From contig NZ_JAGGPQ010000019.1 in assembly GCF_018613675.1 (NCBI RefSeq), positions 67,203 to 131,202 on the forward strand: a stretch of DNA of 64,000 bases, given 5' to 3'. Position 1 is the stretch's first letter; each line of letters opens with the position of its first letter. Origin of the DNA: Arthrobacter sp. ISL-85. Lineage in GTDB: Bacteria; Actinomycetota; Actinomycetes; Actinomycetales; Micrococcaceae. The notes beneath the pieces were generated by a model. The model worked only from the letters and a program-made list of their open reading frames with translations. It made no database searches and was not told where the DNA came from. Positions 24,458 through 33,242 of this stretch are shown piece after piece. Position numbers and translations under genes: made by a program.

Positions 24458-25639
24458 TCAGGCGCCGGGGTTCAGGACCACCTTGATGCAGCCGTCTTCC
24501 TTCTTCTGAAACTTCTCGTACAGGGCCGGCGCACCCTCCAGGCCCGAACGGTGGGTGACCAGGTCCATCACGCCCAGCGGGTCGGCGTCGTCCTCCACCA
24601 AGGGAAGCAGTTGGTCCGTCCAGTGCCGCACGTTGCACTGGCCCATGCGAAGCTGAAGCTGCTTGTCAAACATTGTCATCAGCGGCATGGGGCTGGCCTC
24701 ACCACCGTAGACACCGCTCAGCGACAGGGTGCCGCCTCGGCGGACTGCATCGATGGCGGTATGCAGCACCGCGAGCCGGTCCACACCCGCGGTCTCCATC
24801 GCCTTCTGCGCCAGCTTGTCCGGCAGGAGACCCAGCGCCTGGTGCGCAAACCCAGCCACGGGCGAACCGTGCGCCTCCATTCCGACGGCGTCAACTATTC
24901 CGTTCGGGCCCCTCCCATCGGTCATCTCCCGCAGTTCGTCAGCGACACCTTTGGCATAATCAAGCGTTTCGACTCCATGCCGGGCCGCCATCTCACGACG
25001 TTCCGGGACCGGATCGACGCCGATGACCCGGTATCCCCGATGGGCTCCGATCCGCGCCGCGAACTGGCCCACGGGTCCGAGCCCGAACACCGCCAGGACA
25101 CCGCCAGGTTCAACATTGGCGTACTCCACCCCCTGCCACGCGGTCGGGAGGATGTCCGAGAGGAACAGGTAGCGCTCATCGGGAAGCTCGCTGCCCACCT
25201 TAATGGGGCCGTAGTCAGCGTGCGGGACGCGGAGGAATTCAGCCTGGCCGCCGGGGACCGACCCATACAGCTCGGAAAAGCCGAACAGGGCTGCGCCGGA
25301 GCCCTTCTCTTTAACCTGTGTGGTTTCACACTGGGACTGCAGGCCCTGCTTGCACATGAAGCAGTGGCCGCAGGAGATGTTGAAGGGAATCACCACACGG
25401 TCGCCCTTGCGGAGGTTGGTGACGCTGCTTCCCACCTCCTCCACGATGCCCATCGGTTCGTGGCCGAGGACATCGCCCTTGTGCATGTACGGGCCCAGGA
25501 CCTCGTAGAGGTGCAGGTCGGAGCCGCAGATGGCGGTGGAGGTGATCCGGACGATCGCATCCGTCGGTTCCTGGATGACGGGATCGGGCACTTCTACCAC
25601 GCTTACCGACCGTTTTCCTTGCCACGTCAGTGCTTTCAC
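24458..25639 (-). CDS. Zinc-dependent alcohol dehydrogenase (MDR, formaldehyde-dehydrogenase-like)
   Basis: 393 residues of the medium-chain dehydrogenase family. Catalytic zinc ligands appear in CGSDLHLY and GHEPMGIVEEVG; structural zinc cysteines in CGHCFMCKQGLQSQC; the nucleotide fold in VFGLGPVGQFAARIG. The insert between GSGAALFGFSELYGSVPGGQAEFLRVPHAD and YLFLSDILPTAWQGV is typical of glutathione-independent formaldehyde dehydrogenase-like members. Substrate is not deducible. The 24458 stop is 13 bp from a long hairpin that also ends allE. A palindrome at 25739-25754, about 100 bp before the ATG, resembles one before the DUF1508 gene. Confidence 0.9.
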   Translation of the reverse strand: MKALTWQGKRSVSVVEVPDPVIQEPTDAIVRITSTAICGSDLHLYEVLGPYMHKGDVLGHEPMGIVEEVGSSVTNLRKGDRVVIPFNISCGHCFMCKQGLQSQCETTQVKEKGSGAALFGFSELYGSVPGGQAEFLRVPHADYGPIKVGSELPDERYLFLSDILPTAWQGVEYANVEPGGVLAVFGLGPVGQFAARIGAHRGYRVIGVDPVPERREMAARHGVETLDYAKGVADELREMTDGRGPNGIVDAVGMEAHGSPVAGFAHQALGLLPDKLAQKAMETAGVDRLAVLHTAIDAVRRGGTLSLSGVYGGEASPMPLMTMFDKQLQLRMGQCNVRHWTDQLLPLVEDDADPLGVMDLVTHRSGLEGAPALYEKFQKKEDGCIKVVLNPGA

Positions 25640-25738
25640 AGTCTCCCTTTCGGTCTGCTTGCTCCAGGGGTCTCCCTGGGGCGGGGCAGGGCACCCGTGG
25701 GCGCCCTTTCTTCGACGGTATCGGTTTTACCCGAAAAA

Positions 25739-25754
25739 AGTAAGCATGCTGACT
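25739..25754. promoter_or_regulatory. Candidate operator AGTAAGCATGCTGACT
   Basis: Palindromic over 16 bp except for one mismatched pair (AGTnAGCATGCTnACT). It is about 100 bp before the zinc alcohol dehydrogenase start. The same core, with C/T and G/A changes that keep the symmetry, occurs at 26852-26867. Confidence 0.5.
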
Positions 25755-25790
25755 AAAAGCTTATGGCCGCCGGCGGCGAGCCGCTGTGAA

Positions 25791-26504
25791 TCAGGGGTTC
25801 GGCTGCAGTGCAAGCAGCCGGCCAATGGCACTGGAGCCAAGGTTCTCCAACAGGTCCCGCGGCCCCTCATAAACCTCCACGGCACCCGCGTCCCGAAGCT
25901 GCGCGGGGTGGATGCCCCCACAGGCGACCCCGATAGCGGGGATGCCTAGCGCGCCCGCTGCCTTCATGTCCCACACAGCGTCACCCACATACACAGCATT
26001 CGCGGCCTCGACACCCACGGCATCCAGGGCTGCCTCCAGGATGTCCGGCGCCGGCTTGCTTTCCTTCGCATCGTTCGCGCTGGTGGCGGCGTCGATGAAG
26101 GCGTCCGCGTCCAGGACTGACCGCATGACCTGGAGGTCCCGCTGCCGGGCTGAGGAGGCAAGCGCCACGGCGAGCCCACCGGCGTGGCACTGGCCCAGCA
26201 GTTCCTTGGCGCCGTCGAGGCTTCGGAGCGAGGGCCAATGCGAGGCATACAGAGCGCCATGGCTGGCCATGATGTCTTCATCCTCGTCCCGGTCCCGGCC
26301 GGACGGCAGTAGGTTGTCCACCAGACGGGCGCCGCCCATGCCGACGAGTTGATGGATTGCGGCCATGGGAACATCGTGACCGTATTGGCGGAACGCGCCC
26401 CACCACGCAATGGTGTGGATGTACGACGAGTCAATCAGCGTTCCATCAACGTCAAACAGGACCCCCCGGCGGGGGCCACCGGGGGGTGTAGTGGAGTCGG
26501 CCAT
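25791..26504 (-). CDS. HAD-superfamily hydrolase
   Basis: 237 residues of HAD subfamily IA. Motif I is LFDVDGTLIDSSY with the nucleophilic Asp; motif II Ser in VALASSARQRD; motif III Lys in ESKPAPDILEAAL; motif IV VYVGDAVWDMKAAGALGIPAIGVACGG with the acidic pair. A helical cap lies between motifs I and II. The pattern fits beta-phosphoglucomutase/phosphoglycolate phosphatase-like enzymes; the substrate is unknown. Its start shares the bases TGATG with the stop of the preceding DUF1508 gene, so translation is coupled. Confidence 0.88.
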   Translation of the reverse strand: MADSTTPPGGPRRGVLFDVDGTLIDSSYIHTIAWWGAFRQYGHDVPMAAIHQLVGMGGARLVDNLLPSGRDRDEDEDIMASHGALYASHWPSLRSLDGAKELLGQCHAGGLAVALASSARQRDLQVMRSVLDADAFIDAATSANDAKESKPAPDILEAALDAVGVEAANAVYVGDAVWDMKAAGALGIPAIGVACGGIHPAQLRDAGAVEVYEGPRDLLENLGSSAIGRLLALQPNP

Positions 26505-26794
26505 CAGCCCACCGCTGCCCGTCGTACACCAGGCGCCTTTTTTAGCCGGGCAGCTTCCTCCTTGGGGGAACTGACGGGCCGTACGCGTTCACGGATCACA
26601 GAACCGGCGCCGTCCAGGCTCTTGTCCCGGATGAGGCCCGTGCCTGCGATTTCACGGGCCATCGCAACGCCTGCCACAGCTGCCCTCTTGGTCGGGAAGG
26701 TCACCGAGATGGCCATGAGGTTCCCGCTTCCGTCCATCATCCTGATCCGGTAGCCACCGTCAGGGGCATCAACGAGTTCAAAAAAACCAGCCAT
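26504..26794 (-). CDS. DUF1508 (YegP-like) protein
   Basis: 96 residues from the ATG at 26794. GGAGG lies about ten bases before this ATG, inside the longer reading frame, which decides the start. GFFELVDAPDGGYRIRMMDGSGNLMAISVTFPTKRAAVAGVAMAREIAGTG is a single beta-beta-beta-alpha YegP-type unit, followed by a charged tail rich in Arg and Lys. The function of the family is not established. It precedes a HAD hydrolase with a one-base stop/start overlap, and a 12-bp palindrome lies 60 bp upstream. Confidence 0.75.
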   Translation of the reverse strand: MAGFFELVDAPDGGYRIRMMDGSGNLMAISVTFPTKRAAVAGVAMAREIAGTGLIRDKSLDGAGSVIRERVRPVSSPKEEAARLKKAPGVRRAAVG

Positions 26795-26851
26795 AACTAT
26801 CACTCCTCCATCAATCACGGCACTGTGCTTGGGAGCACTCCATGAGGTGTT

Positions 26852-26867
26852 AGTAAGTATACTTATC
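26852..26867. promoter_or_regulatory. Candidate operator AGTAAGTATACTTATC
   Basis: Contains the perfect 12-bp palindrome TAAGTATACTTA (26854-26865), about 60 bp before the DUF1508-HAD operon. It is similar to the site at 25739-25754. Confidence 0.5.
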
Positions 26868-26908
26868 TATCCGGCGAAGGAGAAGTTACAGCCCCGGTCC
26901 GCGCCGCC

Positions 26909-28717
26909 TCAGCGCGAATCCGCCTGTGCAGACGGAAGGGGTATGTCACTGCGCCGAACCGTATCCTGATGGAGCTCCAGCGCGCTAGTCACAAGAGCGA
27001 AATGGCTGAATGCCTGCGGTGTGTTACCCAGTTGACGGCCCGCCTTGACCGCCCATTCCTCACTCAACAGCCCCACATCGTTGCGCAGTTCCAGCAGCCG
27101 TTCGAAGAGTTCGCGCGATTCCTCATGGCGCCCGGCGCCCAGGAGCGCCTCCACCATCCAGAATGAACAGGCCAGGAAGACGCCCTCGTCGCCGGGCAGG
27201 CCGTCGTCGCTCTCTTCCGGTTTGTACCGCAGCACGAACCCGTCCTGGGTCAGCTCCCGCTGGATGGCCTCAATGGTGCCTATGACCTTGGGGTCGTCAT
27301 TAGGCAGGAACCCGACCCTGGGGATCAGCAGCAGGCTGGCATCCAGCTCGGGGCGGCCGTAGGACTGGACAAACGTATTGCGCCCGGCATCGAAACCGTT
27401 GGCCATGATGTCCTCGCGGATCTGGTCCCGCAGCGCCTCCCAGCGCTCCACCGGACCGGGCAGGCCGGAATCGCGGACGCCCTTTACCATCCGGTCCGCC
27501 GCCACCCACGCCATCACCTTGGAATGGGTGAAGTGCCGCCGGGGCCCCCGCATCTCCCACAGCCCGTTGTCCGGCTGGTCCCAAATGGTTTCCAGGTGTT
27601 CCATCAACGCGATCTGCACATCCCAGGCCTCGTCAGTGTGCTTCAGCAGGGAGTTCCGGGTCAGCGCCAGGCAGTCAAGGACCTCCCCCCACACGTCGAG
27701 CTGGAACTGCTCGGCCGCCGCGTTTCCGATCCGGACGGGGGCTGAGTTTTCGTAGCCCTTCAGCCAGGGCAGCTCCATCTCCGGCAGCCGCCGCTCGCCG
27801 TGGATTCCATACATGATCTGCAGGTCTGCGGGGTCTCCGGCAACAGCCCTGAGCAGCCAGTCCCGCCAGGCAGCGGCCTCGGCCGTGTATCCGGCGGACA
27901 GCAGCGCCTGCAGGGTCATGGCGGCATCCCGGAGCCAGCAGTAGCGGTAGTCCCAGTTTCGCTGGCCGCCCGGCTGCTCCGGAAGGGAAGTTGTGACGGC
28001 AGCGACGATGCCCCCGGTGGGGGCGTACGTCAGCGCTTTGAGCGTCACGAGGGAACGGACCACCGCGTCCTGGTACTTCCCCTTGACGGTGCACTGCGAG
28101 GACCAGCCGCGCCAGAATTCGAAGGTGCTGTCAAGGACGTCCTCTGCGTCAACACTTACGGGGCGTCCCACGTGGCTTGGTGCCCAGGTGAGCACGAACG
28201 GCACCTTCTCGCCGGCGCTCACGGTGAAGTCGCTGACAGTGTGCATGTTCTCTCCATGCAGGGGCGCGGGAGTGACCAGGTAGACGGCGTCCGGGCCTGC
28301 GATGGCATGCAGCCCGCGCTTGTCCTTGCGTACCCAGGGCACGATGTGCCCGTAGTCGAACCTCATGGTCAGTTCTCCGTGCATCTTGACGCTTCCGCTG
28401 ACACCTTCCACGATCCTGACGATGTCAGCCACGGAGTCGCGGGGCGGCATGAAGTCGGTGACCCGCACCGTGCCGTCCGGCGTGTCCCACTCGGTGTCCA
28501 GGACCAGGCTGCCGTCCCGGTAGCTGCGCCGGGTACACATGCCTCCGCCTGCCGGCGCCAGCAGCCACCGGCCCGCGTCCGGGGTGTCCAGCAGTGCATT
28601 GAAGCACGCGGGGGAATCGAACCGCGGAAGGCAAAGCCAGTCGATTGAGCCTTCCTTGCTGACCAGGGCCCCGGTGTGGAGGTCGCCAACTACCGCATAG
28701 TCTTCGATTCGCGCCAT
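26909..28717 (-). CDS. Glycoside hydrolase family 15 protein (glucoamylase/trehalase-like)
   Basis: 602 residues from the ATG at 28717. The longer upstream frame crosses the divergent DUF72 gene and is not used. The N-terminal IEDYAVVGDLHTGALVSKEGSIDWLCLPRFDSPACFNALL is the hallmark beta-sandwich start of GH15-type glucoamylases, and the (alpha/alpha)6 barrel shows NWDYRYCWLRDAAMTLQALLSAGY, GNAAAEQFQLDVWGEVLDCL, NGLWEMRGPRRHFTHSKVMAWVAADR and EGVFLACSFWMVEALLGAGR. Actinobacterial members include alpha,alpha-trehalases as well as glucoamylases, so glucose release from trehalose or oligosaccharides is the likely role. No signal peptide is seen, so it should be cytoplasmic. Confidence 0.92.
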   Translation of the reverse strand: MARIEDYAVVGDLHTGALVSKEGSIDWLCLPRFDSPACFNALLDTPDAGRWLLAPAGGGMCTRRSYRDGSLVLDTEWDTPDGTVRVTDFMPPRDSVADIVRIVEGVSGSVKMHGELTMRFDYGHIVPWVRKDKRGLHAIAGPDAVYLVTPAPLHGENMHTVSDFTVSAGEKVPFVLTWAPSHVGRPVSVDAEDVLDSTFEFWRGWSSQCTVKGKYQDAVVRSLVTLKALTYAPTGGIVAAVTTSLPEQPGGQRNWDYRYCWLRDAAMTLQALLSAGYTAEAAAWRDWLLRAVAGDPADLQIMYGIHGERRLPEMELPWLKGYENSAPVRIGNAAAEQFQLDVWGEVLDCLALTRNSLLKHTDEAWDVQIALMEHLETIWDQPDNGLWEMRGPRRHFTHSKVMAWVAADRMVKGVRDSGLPGPVERWEALRDQIREDIMANGFDAGRNTFVQSYGRPELDASLLLIPRVGFLPNDDPKVIGTIEAIQRELTQDGFVLRYKPEESDDGLPGDEGVFLACSFWMVEALLGAGRHEESRELFERLLELRNDVGLLSEEWAVKAGRQLGNTPQAFSHFALVTSALELHQDTVRRSDIPLPSAQADSR

Positions 28718-28780
28718 GACATTACCCTGCCACACAGAGCTCCGAAGGGAAGGGGAATGTGCAGGTGTAGCCTGAAGGAA

Positions 28781-29512
28781 ATGGCTATCCATATCGGCAC
28801 CTCCGGCTGGAGCTACGACCACTGGGTGAACGTCCTGTACCCGCCCGGGCTGCCCGTCCGGGACCGGCTCCAGTGCTACGTCTCCAGGTTCGGCACGGTT
28901 GAACTGAATGCCAGCTTTTACCGGTGGCCCCGGGATACCACCTTCGCGGGCTGGAACAGGCGCCTGCCGCCCGGTTTCGGCATGTCCGTCAAGGCACCCC
29001 GCGGGCTGACCCACGCGCGCAAGCTCTATTCACCGGAAGTCTGGATTGAGCGCATCGCCCGGTGCTGGCATGAGTTGGGGGACAAAAGGGCCGTACTCCT
29101 GGTCCAACTGCCTCCCCAGCTGGAGCGCGACGACGCGAGGCTGGACTACTTCCTGGCCGCGCTTCCGTCGTGGATCAGGGTGGCCGTTGAGTTCAGGCAC
29201 CCCAGTTGGGACTGCCCCGAGGTGTTCGCGCTGCTGGAGCGGCACCAGGCGGCCTACTGCATCATGAGCGGCGCCAACCTGCCGTGCATCCTGCGGACTA
29301 CCGCGCCGTTCACGTACGTCCGGCTGCACGGGCCTGACCAGGAACACCTGTACGGCGGCTCCTACTCGGACGGCGACATGCACTGGTGGGACGACCGGAT
29401 CCGCGAGTGGGACGGCGCGGGCATCGACGTGTACGCCTACTTCAATAACGACGGCGAAGGGAACGCGGTGCGGAATGCCGAGACCCTGCGCGGGATCGTG
29501 GGCGCCGGCTGA
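28781..29512 (+). CDS. DUF72 domain protein
   Basis: 243 residues from the ATG at 28781, which directly precedes the conserved MAIHIGTSGWSYDHW opening of DUF72 proteins. Further family blocks are VELNASFYRWPRDTTFAGW, FGMSVKAPRGLTHARKL, LVQLPPQLERDD, VAVEFRHPSWD and YAYFNNDGEGNAVRNA. The fold is a TIM barrel; the function is unknown, with a nuclease-like or sugar-related role suspected by others but unproven. An ATG at 28757 would add eight residues. It is divergent from the GH15 gene with only 63 bp between, so the promoters overlap. Confidence 0.9.
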   Translation: MAIHIGTSGWSYDHWVNVLYPPGLPVRDRLQCYVSRFGTVELNASFYRWPRDTTFAGWNRRLPPGFGMSVKAPRGLTHARKLYSPEVWIERIARCWHELGDKRAVLLVQLPPQLERDDARLDYFLAALPSWIRVAVEFRHPSWDCPEVFALLERHQAAYCIMSGANLPCILRTTAPFTYVRLHGPDQEHLYGGSYSDGDMHWWDDRIREWDGAGIDVYAYFNNDGEGNAVRNAETLRGIVGAG

Positions 29513-29544
29513 TGCTTGCTGCCGCCCTGTGGCAGAGTTAGGGC

Positions 29545-30657
29545 ATGGACACGGCTCCGCAGAACCCAGCCCGGGACACGGCACAAGCACCGCGGCAAAA
29601 CAAAAGCGGCCAGTACGTGCTGTCGGGAAGCCAGTTCTTCCGGCTGGCACACCGGCTGTCCGACGCGGTAAATGATCTCAGGATCACGATCGCCAAACGG
29701 TGGAACTTCGTGCCGCAAACCATCGCCTACCAGGGCTACGGTTCCACCACCCGGGTACGGGTGCTGGGGCGCGTGCTGCTGACCCACAAGCCGCTTCCCG
29801 GCAGCAAAGCGGAACACGAAGCAAGAAACGGCAACCAGAACATCCGTGGCTGGCGCGCCTTCACCGGGGTGCCACTGCAGTACAGCGACGTCGAAATCAC
29901 CATCGGCGACGTGGTCACCCACGTCACGGCGGACCGGGGCGGACTCATCGACACCGAGGTGGATGTGCAGCTGTCCCCGGGCTGGCACACTGCAGTCCTT
30001 CGCGCGGCAGGAACCGAGCCTGCGGATGCACTGGTCCAAGTGATTGCCCCCGGTGCGGAGTTCGGCATCGTCTCCGACATCGACGACACCGTCATGGTGA
30101 CCGCCCTGCCCCGGCCCTTCCTGGCGCTGTGGAATACCTTCGTGCTCAGCGAACGGGCACGCATGGCTACCCCGGGAATGGCCGTGCTGTTGGACCGGCT
30201 GACCATTGAACACCCCGAGGCCCCTGTGATCTACCTGTCCACCGGCCCCTGGAACGCCGCCCCCACGCTGGGCCGCTTCCTGACCCGCAACATGTACCCC
30301 AAGGGCGCGCTGCTGCTAACCGACTGGGGCCTCACCCAGGACCGTTGGTTCCGCAGCGGACAGGACCACAAGCACCGCAACCTGGAGCGGCTGGCCCAGG
30401 AGTTCCCGGGCATGCGATGGCTCCTGATCGGCGACAACGGCCAGCATGACGAGGCCATCTACTCAGCCTTCGCCGCCGAAAACCCGGAGAAGGTTGCAGC
30501 CATCGCCATCCGGCAGCTGTCGGTCAGCGAGTCGGTATTCGCCGGCGGCCACTCCGAGGACGGCGACCACGCCACGTCCCGGGTGCCGTGGATCTACTCC
30601 CCCGACGGCGCCGGCATCGCCAGGCAGCTTTCCATGCTGGACCTGCTCCGGGGCTGA
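29545..30657 (+). CDS. App1-like phosphatidate phosphatase domain protein (DUF2183)
   Basis: 370 residues. The catalytic HAD-type motif DIDDTVMVT sits near residue 180 in GIVSDIDDTV, followed by VIYLSTGPWNAAPTLGRFL, LLLTDWG, and WLLIGDNGQHDEAIYSAFA. Yeast App1 with this domain dephosphorylates phosphatidate; bacterial members are little studied. The N-terminal half (YQGYGSTTRVRVLGRVLL, FTGVPLQYSDVEITIGD, TEVDVQLSPGWHTAVLRA) looks like a beta-rich domain. No signal peptide or membrane segment is visible. It follows the DUF72 gene by 32 bp on the same strand. Confidence 0.88.
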   Translation: MDTAPQNPARDTAQAPRQNKSGQYVLSGSQFFRLAHRLSDAVNDLRITIAKRWNFVPQTIAYQGYGSTTRVRVLGRVLLTHKPLPGSKAEHEARNGNQNIRGWRAFTGVPLQYSDVEITIGDVVTHVTADRGGLIDTEVDVQLSPGWHTAVLRAAGTEPADALVQVIAPGAEFGIVSDIDDTVMVTALPRPFLALWNTFVLSERARMATPGMAVLLDRLTIEHPEAPVIYLSTGPWNAAPTLGRFLTRNMYPKGALLLTDWGLTQDRWFRSGQDHKHRNLERLAQEFPGMRWLLIGDNGQHDEAIYSAFAAENPEKVAAIAIRQLSVSESVFAGGHSEDGDHATSRVPWIYSPDGAGIARQLSMLDLLRG

Positions 30658-30683
30658 CCCTCCCGGGGCCGGGCCCCCACACG

Positions 30684-32279
30684 CTACGTGCCGGCACCCA
30701 GGGGCGCGCCGTCGTCGGGCGCTTCATTGCCCAACAGATCTTCGCTGCCCAACAGACTTTCGCTGCCCAAGAGACTTTCGCTGCCCAGCAGATCAGGAAC
30801 TACCGCCTGGGCGATGGCCAGCCCAGCCGCTGCGGCCAGGTCGCGTTCCTCGATGAGCTCCTGGAACCAGAAGTAGGACGCCTTGGGCGTGCGCTCCAGC
30901 GTTTCAAAGTCCACGTGCATGAGGCCGAACGGCTGCTTGTAGCCGGCAGACCACTCGAAGTTGTCCAGGAATGACCACACGTAGTAGCCGCGCAGGTCCA
31001 CGGACTCCGCCACGCCACCGGGGGCCGTGGCCCGCAGTGCCGTTTCAAGGTGGTCGGAAATGTACTTCAGCCGGCGCTCATCGGGGACGAACCTGGTGTT
31101 GGTGGACTTGTCCCGGACAATGATGTCCTCAAAGCTGGCACCCCCTTCGGTGATAATCACCGGTGGCAGGTTGGGATAGCGGTCCGCCATCTCCTTAAGG
31201 GCAACCGCCATGTACTCCGGCTTGACCGGCCACCCGTACGCCGTGATGTCCGCCTCCGGCCAGGCTTCCACATGGAAGGGGGTTCCGCCGCCCGCTGCAC
31301 CGAGGTCGCTGCCCATGGCCTCGGCCATGCTCGCCGGGACCGCGCCGCTGCCAGGCCCCACAGCCACCTTGGTGGGCATGTAGTAGTTGAGCCCATAGAA
31401 ATCCAGTGGCTGGGAAATGATCTTCATGTCCTCTTCCGGATGTTCGAAGGAGCTGAAGAACTTGGCAGCGCGGATCAGGTCCGGATACTTGCCCGTGAGA
31501 ACGGGGTCCGCGTACAGCCGGTTCTGGCCCAGGTCCATGAGCCCGGCACTGAGCTTGTCCAGGGGATTGATGGAGTTCGGCACCATGGGTGAATACACGT
31601 TGGTCATGCCGATTTCACCCGGCACCCTTGCGGCGCGCAGGGCCTGGACAGCGAGCCCATGGCCCAACAGTTGGTGGTGGACGGTGGGGAAAGCACCCAG
31701 GGCCAACTCCTTGCCCGGGGAGTGCACTCCCAGGGAGTAGCCGTTGGCGCTAACGGTCGCCGGTTCATTGATGGTGACCCAGCGCGCCACCCTGTCCCCG
31801 AAAGCTTCCGCCACGATGGCGGCGTACTCTCCCAGCCGATAAGCGGTGTCCCGGTTCATCCAGCCGCCCGCTTCATCCAGCTCCAGGGGCGTGTCCCAGT
31901 GGTAGATGGTGGCCATGGGCGAGATTCCGTTGGCCAGGAGTTCATCCAGCAGCCGGTCATAGAACGCCAGTCCGGCGCGGTTGGCGGGGCCGGTCCCTCC
32001 CGGCTGGATGCGCGGCCAGGAAAAGGAGAACCGATAGGAATCCACGCCAAGCTGCTTCAGGAGGGCCACGTCCTGCGGCATCCGGTGGTAATGGTCGGTG
32101 GCCACCGCCGGGCTGTGGTCCTCCACGATGGCGCCGGGCTTGGCGGCGAACCGGTCCCAGCCCGACGGGCCCCGGCCATCCTCGTCCAGTGCCCCTTCGA
32201 TCTGGAATGCGGCAGTTGCGACGCCAAGCGTGAACCCCGGAGGGATGAGCGCTGCGAGGTCCTTGGCGGTGATATGCAT
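30684..32279 (-). CDS. Beta-glucosidase, glycoside hydrolase family 1
   Basis: 531 residues. GFTLGVATAAFQIEGALDEDGRGPSGWDRF is the GH1 N-terminal signature, WVTINEPATVSANGYSLG carries the acid/base Glu, and PVIITEGGASFEDI the nucleophile Glu (usually ITENG, here TEGG). YYVWSFLDNFEWSAGYKQPFGLMHVDFETLERTPKASYFWFQELI closes the barrel. It hydrolyses beta-linked disaccharides in the cytoplasm. The last 30 residues are an unusual tail of LLGSESxx repeats encoded by four 18-bp tandem units, then an acidic end; this is not part of the GH1 fold. Confidence 0.94.
   Translation of the reverse strand: MHITAKDLAALIPPGFTLGVATAAFQIEGALDEDGRGPSGWDRFAAKPGAIVEDHSPAVATDHYHRMPQDVALLKQLGVDSYRFSFSWPRIQPGGTGPANRAGLAFYDRLLDELLANGISPMATIYHWDTPLELDEAGGWMNRDTAYRLGEYAAIVAEAFGDRVARWVTINEPATVSANGYSLGVHSPGKELALGAFPTVHHQLLGHGLAVQALRAARVPGEIGMTNVYSPMVPNSINPLDKLSAGLMDLGQNRLYADPVLTGKYPDLIRAAKFFSSFEHPEEDMKIISQPLDFYGLNYYMPTKVAVGPGSGAVPASMAEAMGSDLGAAGGGTPFHVEAWPEADITAYGWPVKPEYMAVALKEMADRYPNLPPVIITEGGASFEDIIVRDKSTNTRFVPDERRLKYISDHLETALRATAPGGVAESVDLRGYYVWSFLDNFEWSAGYKQPFGLMHVDFETLERTPKASYFWFQELIEERDLAAAAGLAIAQAVVPDLLGSESLLGSESLLGSEDLLGNEAPDDGAPLGAGT
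30728..30797. repeat. 18-bp tandem repeat, about 3.9 copies, in the end of the GH1 gene
   Basis: Units start at 30728, 30746, 30764 and 30782 with consensus TGCCCAACAGACTTTCGC and one to three changes each. They encode L-L-G-S-E-S on the minus strand. The length can change by slippage without breaking the frame. Confidence 0.9.
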
Positions 32280-32378
32280 TGCGGGTCCAGCCTTTTGGTC
32301 ACGGTGGTTTGGGTACGTCCCAGAATGTCACAGCGCAGGACGGCTGACGAGCAGCAACTCCGTGCCGGGCACCGGCGG

Positions 32379-32756
32379 CTACTGTGAACCGAAAAGGAAC
32401 TCCTTGGCATGTGCCACTGCCTTGCGGAAGGCGTCGTTGCGCAAGGTCACCAGGTGCTCCGAGTCGCCGTCGGACGGTTCAAGGTACGCGGTATAGCCGG
32501 GCCGCAGGACCCAGATGTCCCCCGCAGGCGGCAGGTAGAACACGCCGAAGGAACGCTGCTGCCGCTCTTCAGCCGTCCAGACCGGAACCACCGCCAGGGC
32601 AGCGCCGGTGGCCGGGTTGATCCACTGCGCCCGCGGCAGCGGCTGCTCGTGCGCCTCGGGGTCCAGGAAAGGTGCGGTCCCCGGGCCCCATCGCTGCTCA
32701 AAGCGCTCATGGAACGCGGGGATGAGGTGTGAATCGTAGCGCCGCCAGTCGCTCAT
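32379..32756 (-). CDS. Hypothetical protein
   Basis: 125 residues from the ATG at 32756, which has AGGAGG eleven bases upstream. I do not recognise a family. The sequence is soluble, with aromatic-rich blocks such as DWRRYDSHLIPAFHERFEQRWGPG and GYTAYLEPSDGDSEHLVTLRNDAFRKAVAHAKEFLFGSQ. It lies downstream of the J-domain gene on the same strand with an 86-bp gap, and its stop is 99 bp from the GH1 start, so it may be the last gene of the heat-shock transcript. Confidence 0.65.
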   Translation of the reverse strand: MSDWRRYDSHLIPAFHERFEQRWGPGTAPFLDPEAHEQPLPRAQWINPATGAALAVVPVWTAEERQQRSFGVFYLPPAGDIWVLRPGYTAYLEPSDGDSEHLVTLRNDAFRKAVAHAKEFLFGSQ

Positions 32757-32842
32757 GCAGCTTCCGCCTCCTAGGATGAATGGCAGTGCGGTTGAATGGC
32801 ACCGCAATGATGAATATCCCCGGTTTCAGGCCGGGGTTGGTT

Positions 32843-33220
32843 TCAGGCCCAGGGCCCGCTCTCCCACCGCACCGGAGTGACGCGGATGGGTGGTCCGGAA
32901 GTGCCGCCGGTGCTGCGGACCTTCCGGACCGGAACGGTGGTGGGCGCCCCTGCCGCCAGGCGCCGGTCGTAATCGGCACGGCGGCCGGAGTCGTGCAGGA
33001 CGTTGAACGCCTGCATGATTCCCAGGAGTTCGTCACGCTGCGCGGGGTCATCCGTCGTCGCGGACTGGTTCCCGGACGCCCCGTTGCCCCCGCCCGCCTG
33101 CCCGCCGTCCATGTCCGGATGGTGGCTGCGCATCAGGGCCCGGTATGCATGGGAGATTTCCGCCCGGGTGGCATCCCGGCTTACCCCCAGGATGGCGTAG
33201 TAATCGGGGTTGTGGGTCAT
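32843..33220 (-). CDS. J-domain (DnaJ-like) co-chaperone, short
   Basis: 125 residues. Residues 1-75 are a J-domain: DYYAILGVSRDATRAEISHAYRALMRSHHPDMDGG with the HPD motif that stimulates DnaK, then a helix ending in FNVLHDSGRRADYDRRLAAG. No zinc-finger or C-terminal peptide-binding domains follow; a Pro/Arg tail ends the protein. It would act as a specialised DnaK partner. GGGAGG is well placed before the ATG at 33220. The Hsp20 gene is 81 bp upstream, with a perfect 12-bp hairpin between them. Confidence 0.92.
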   Translation of the reverse strand: MTHNPDYYAILGVSRDATRAEISHAYRALMRSHHPDMDGGQAGGGNGASGNQSATTDDPAQRDELLGIMQAFNVLHDSGRRADYDRRLAAGAPTTVPVRKVRSTGGTSGPPIRVTPVRWESGPWA

Positions 33221-33242
33221 TCCAGCCTCCCTGTTCGGGCGC

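Noticed and set aside
30728..30797. Possible CRISPR-like direct repeats
   Set aside because: Units are contiguous 18-mers with no spacers and lie in frame inside the GH1 gene.
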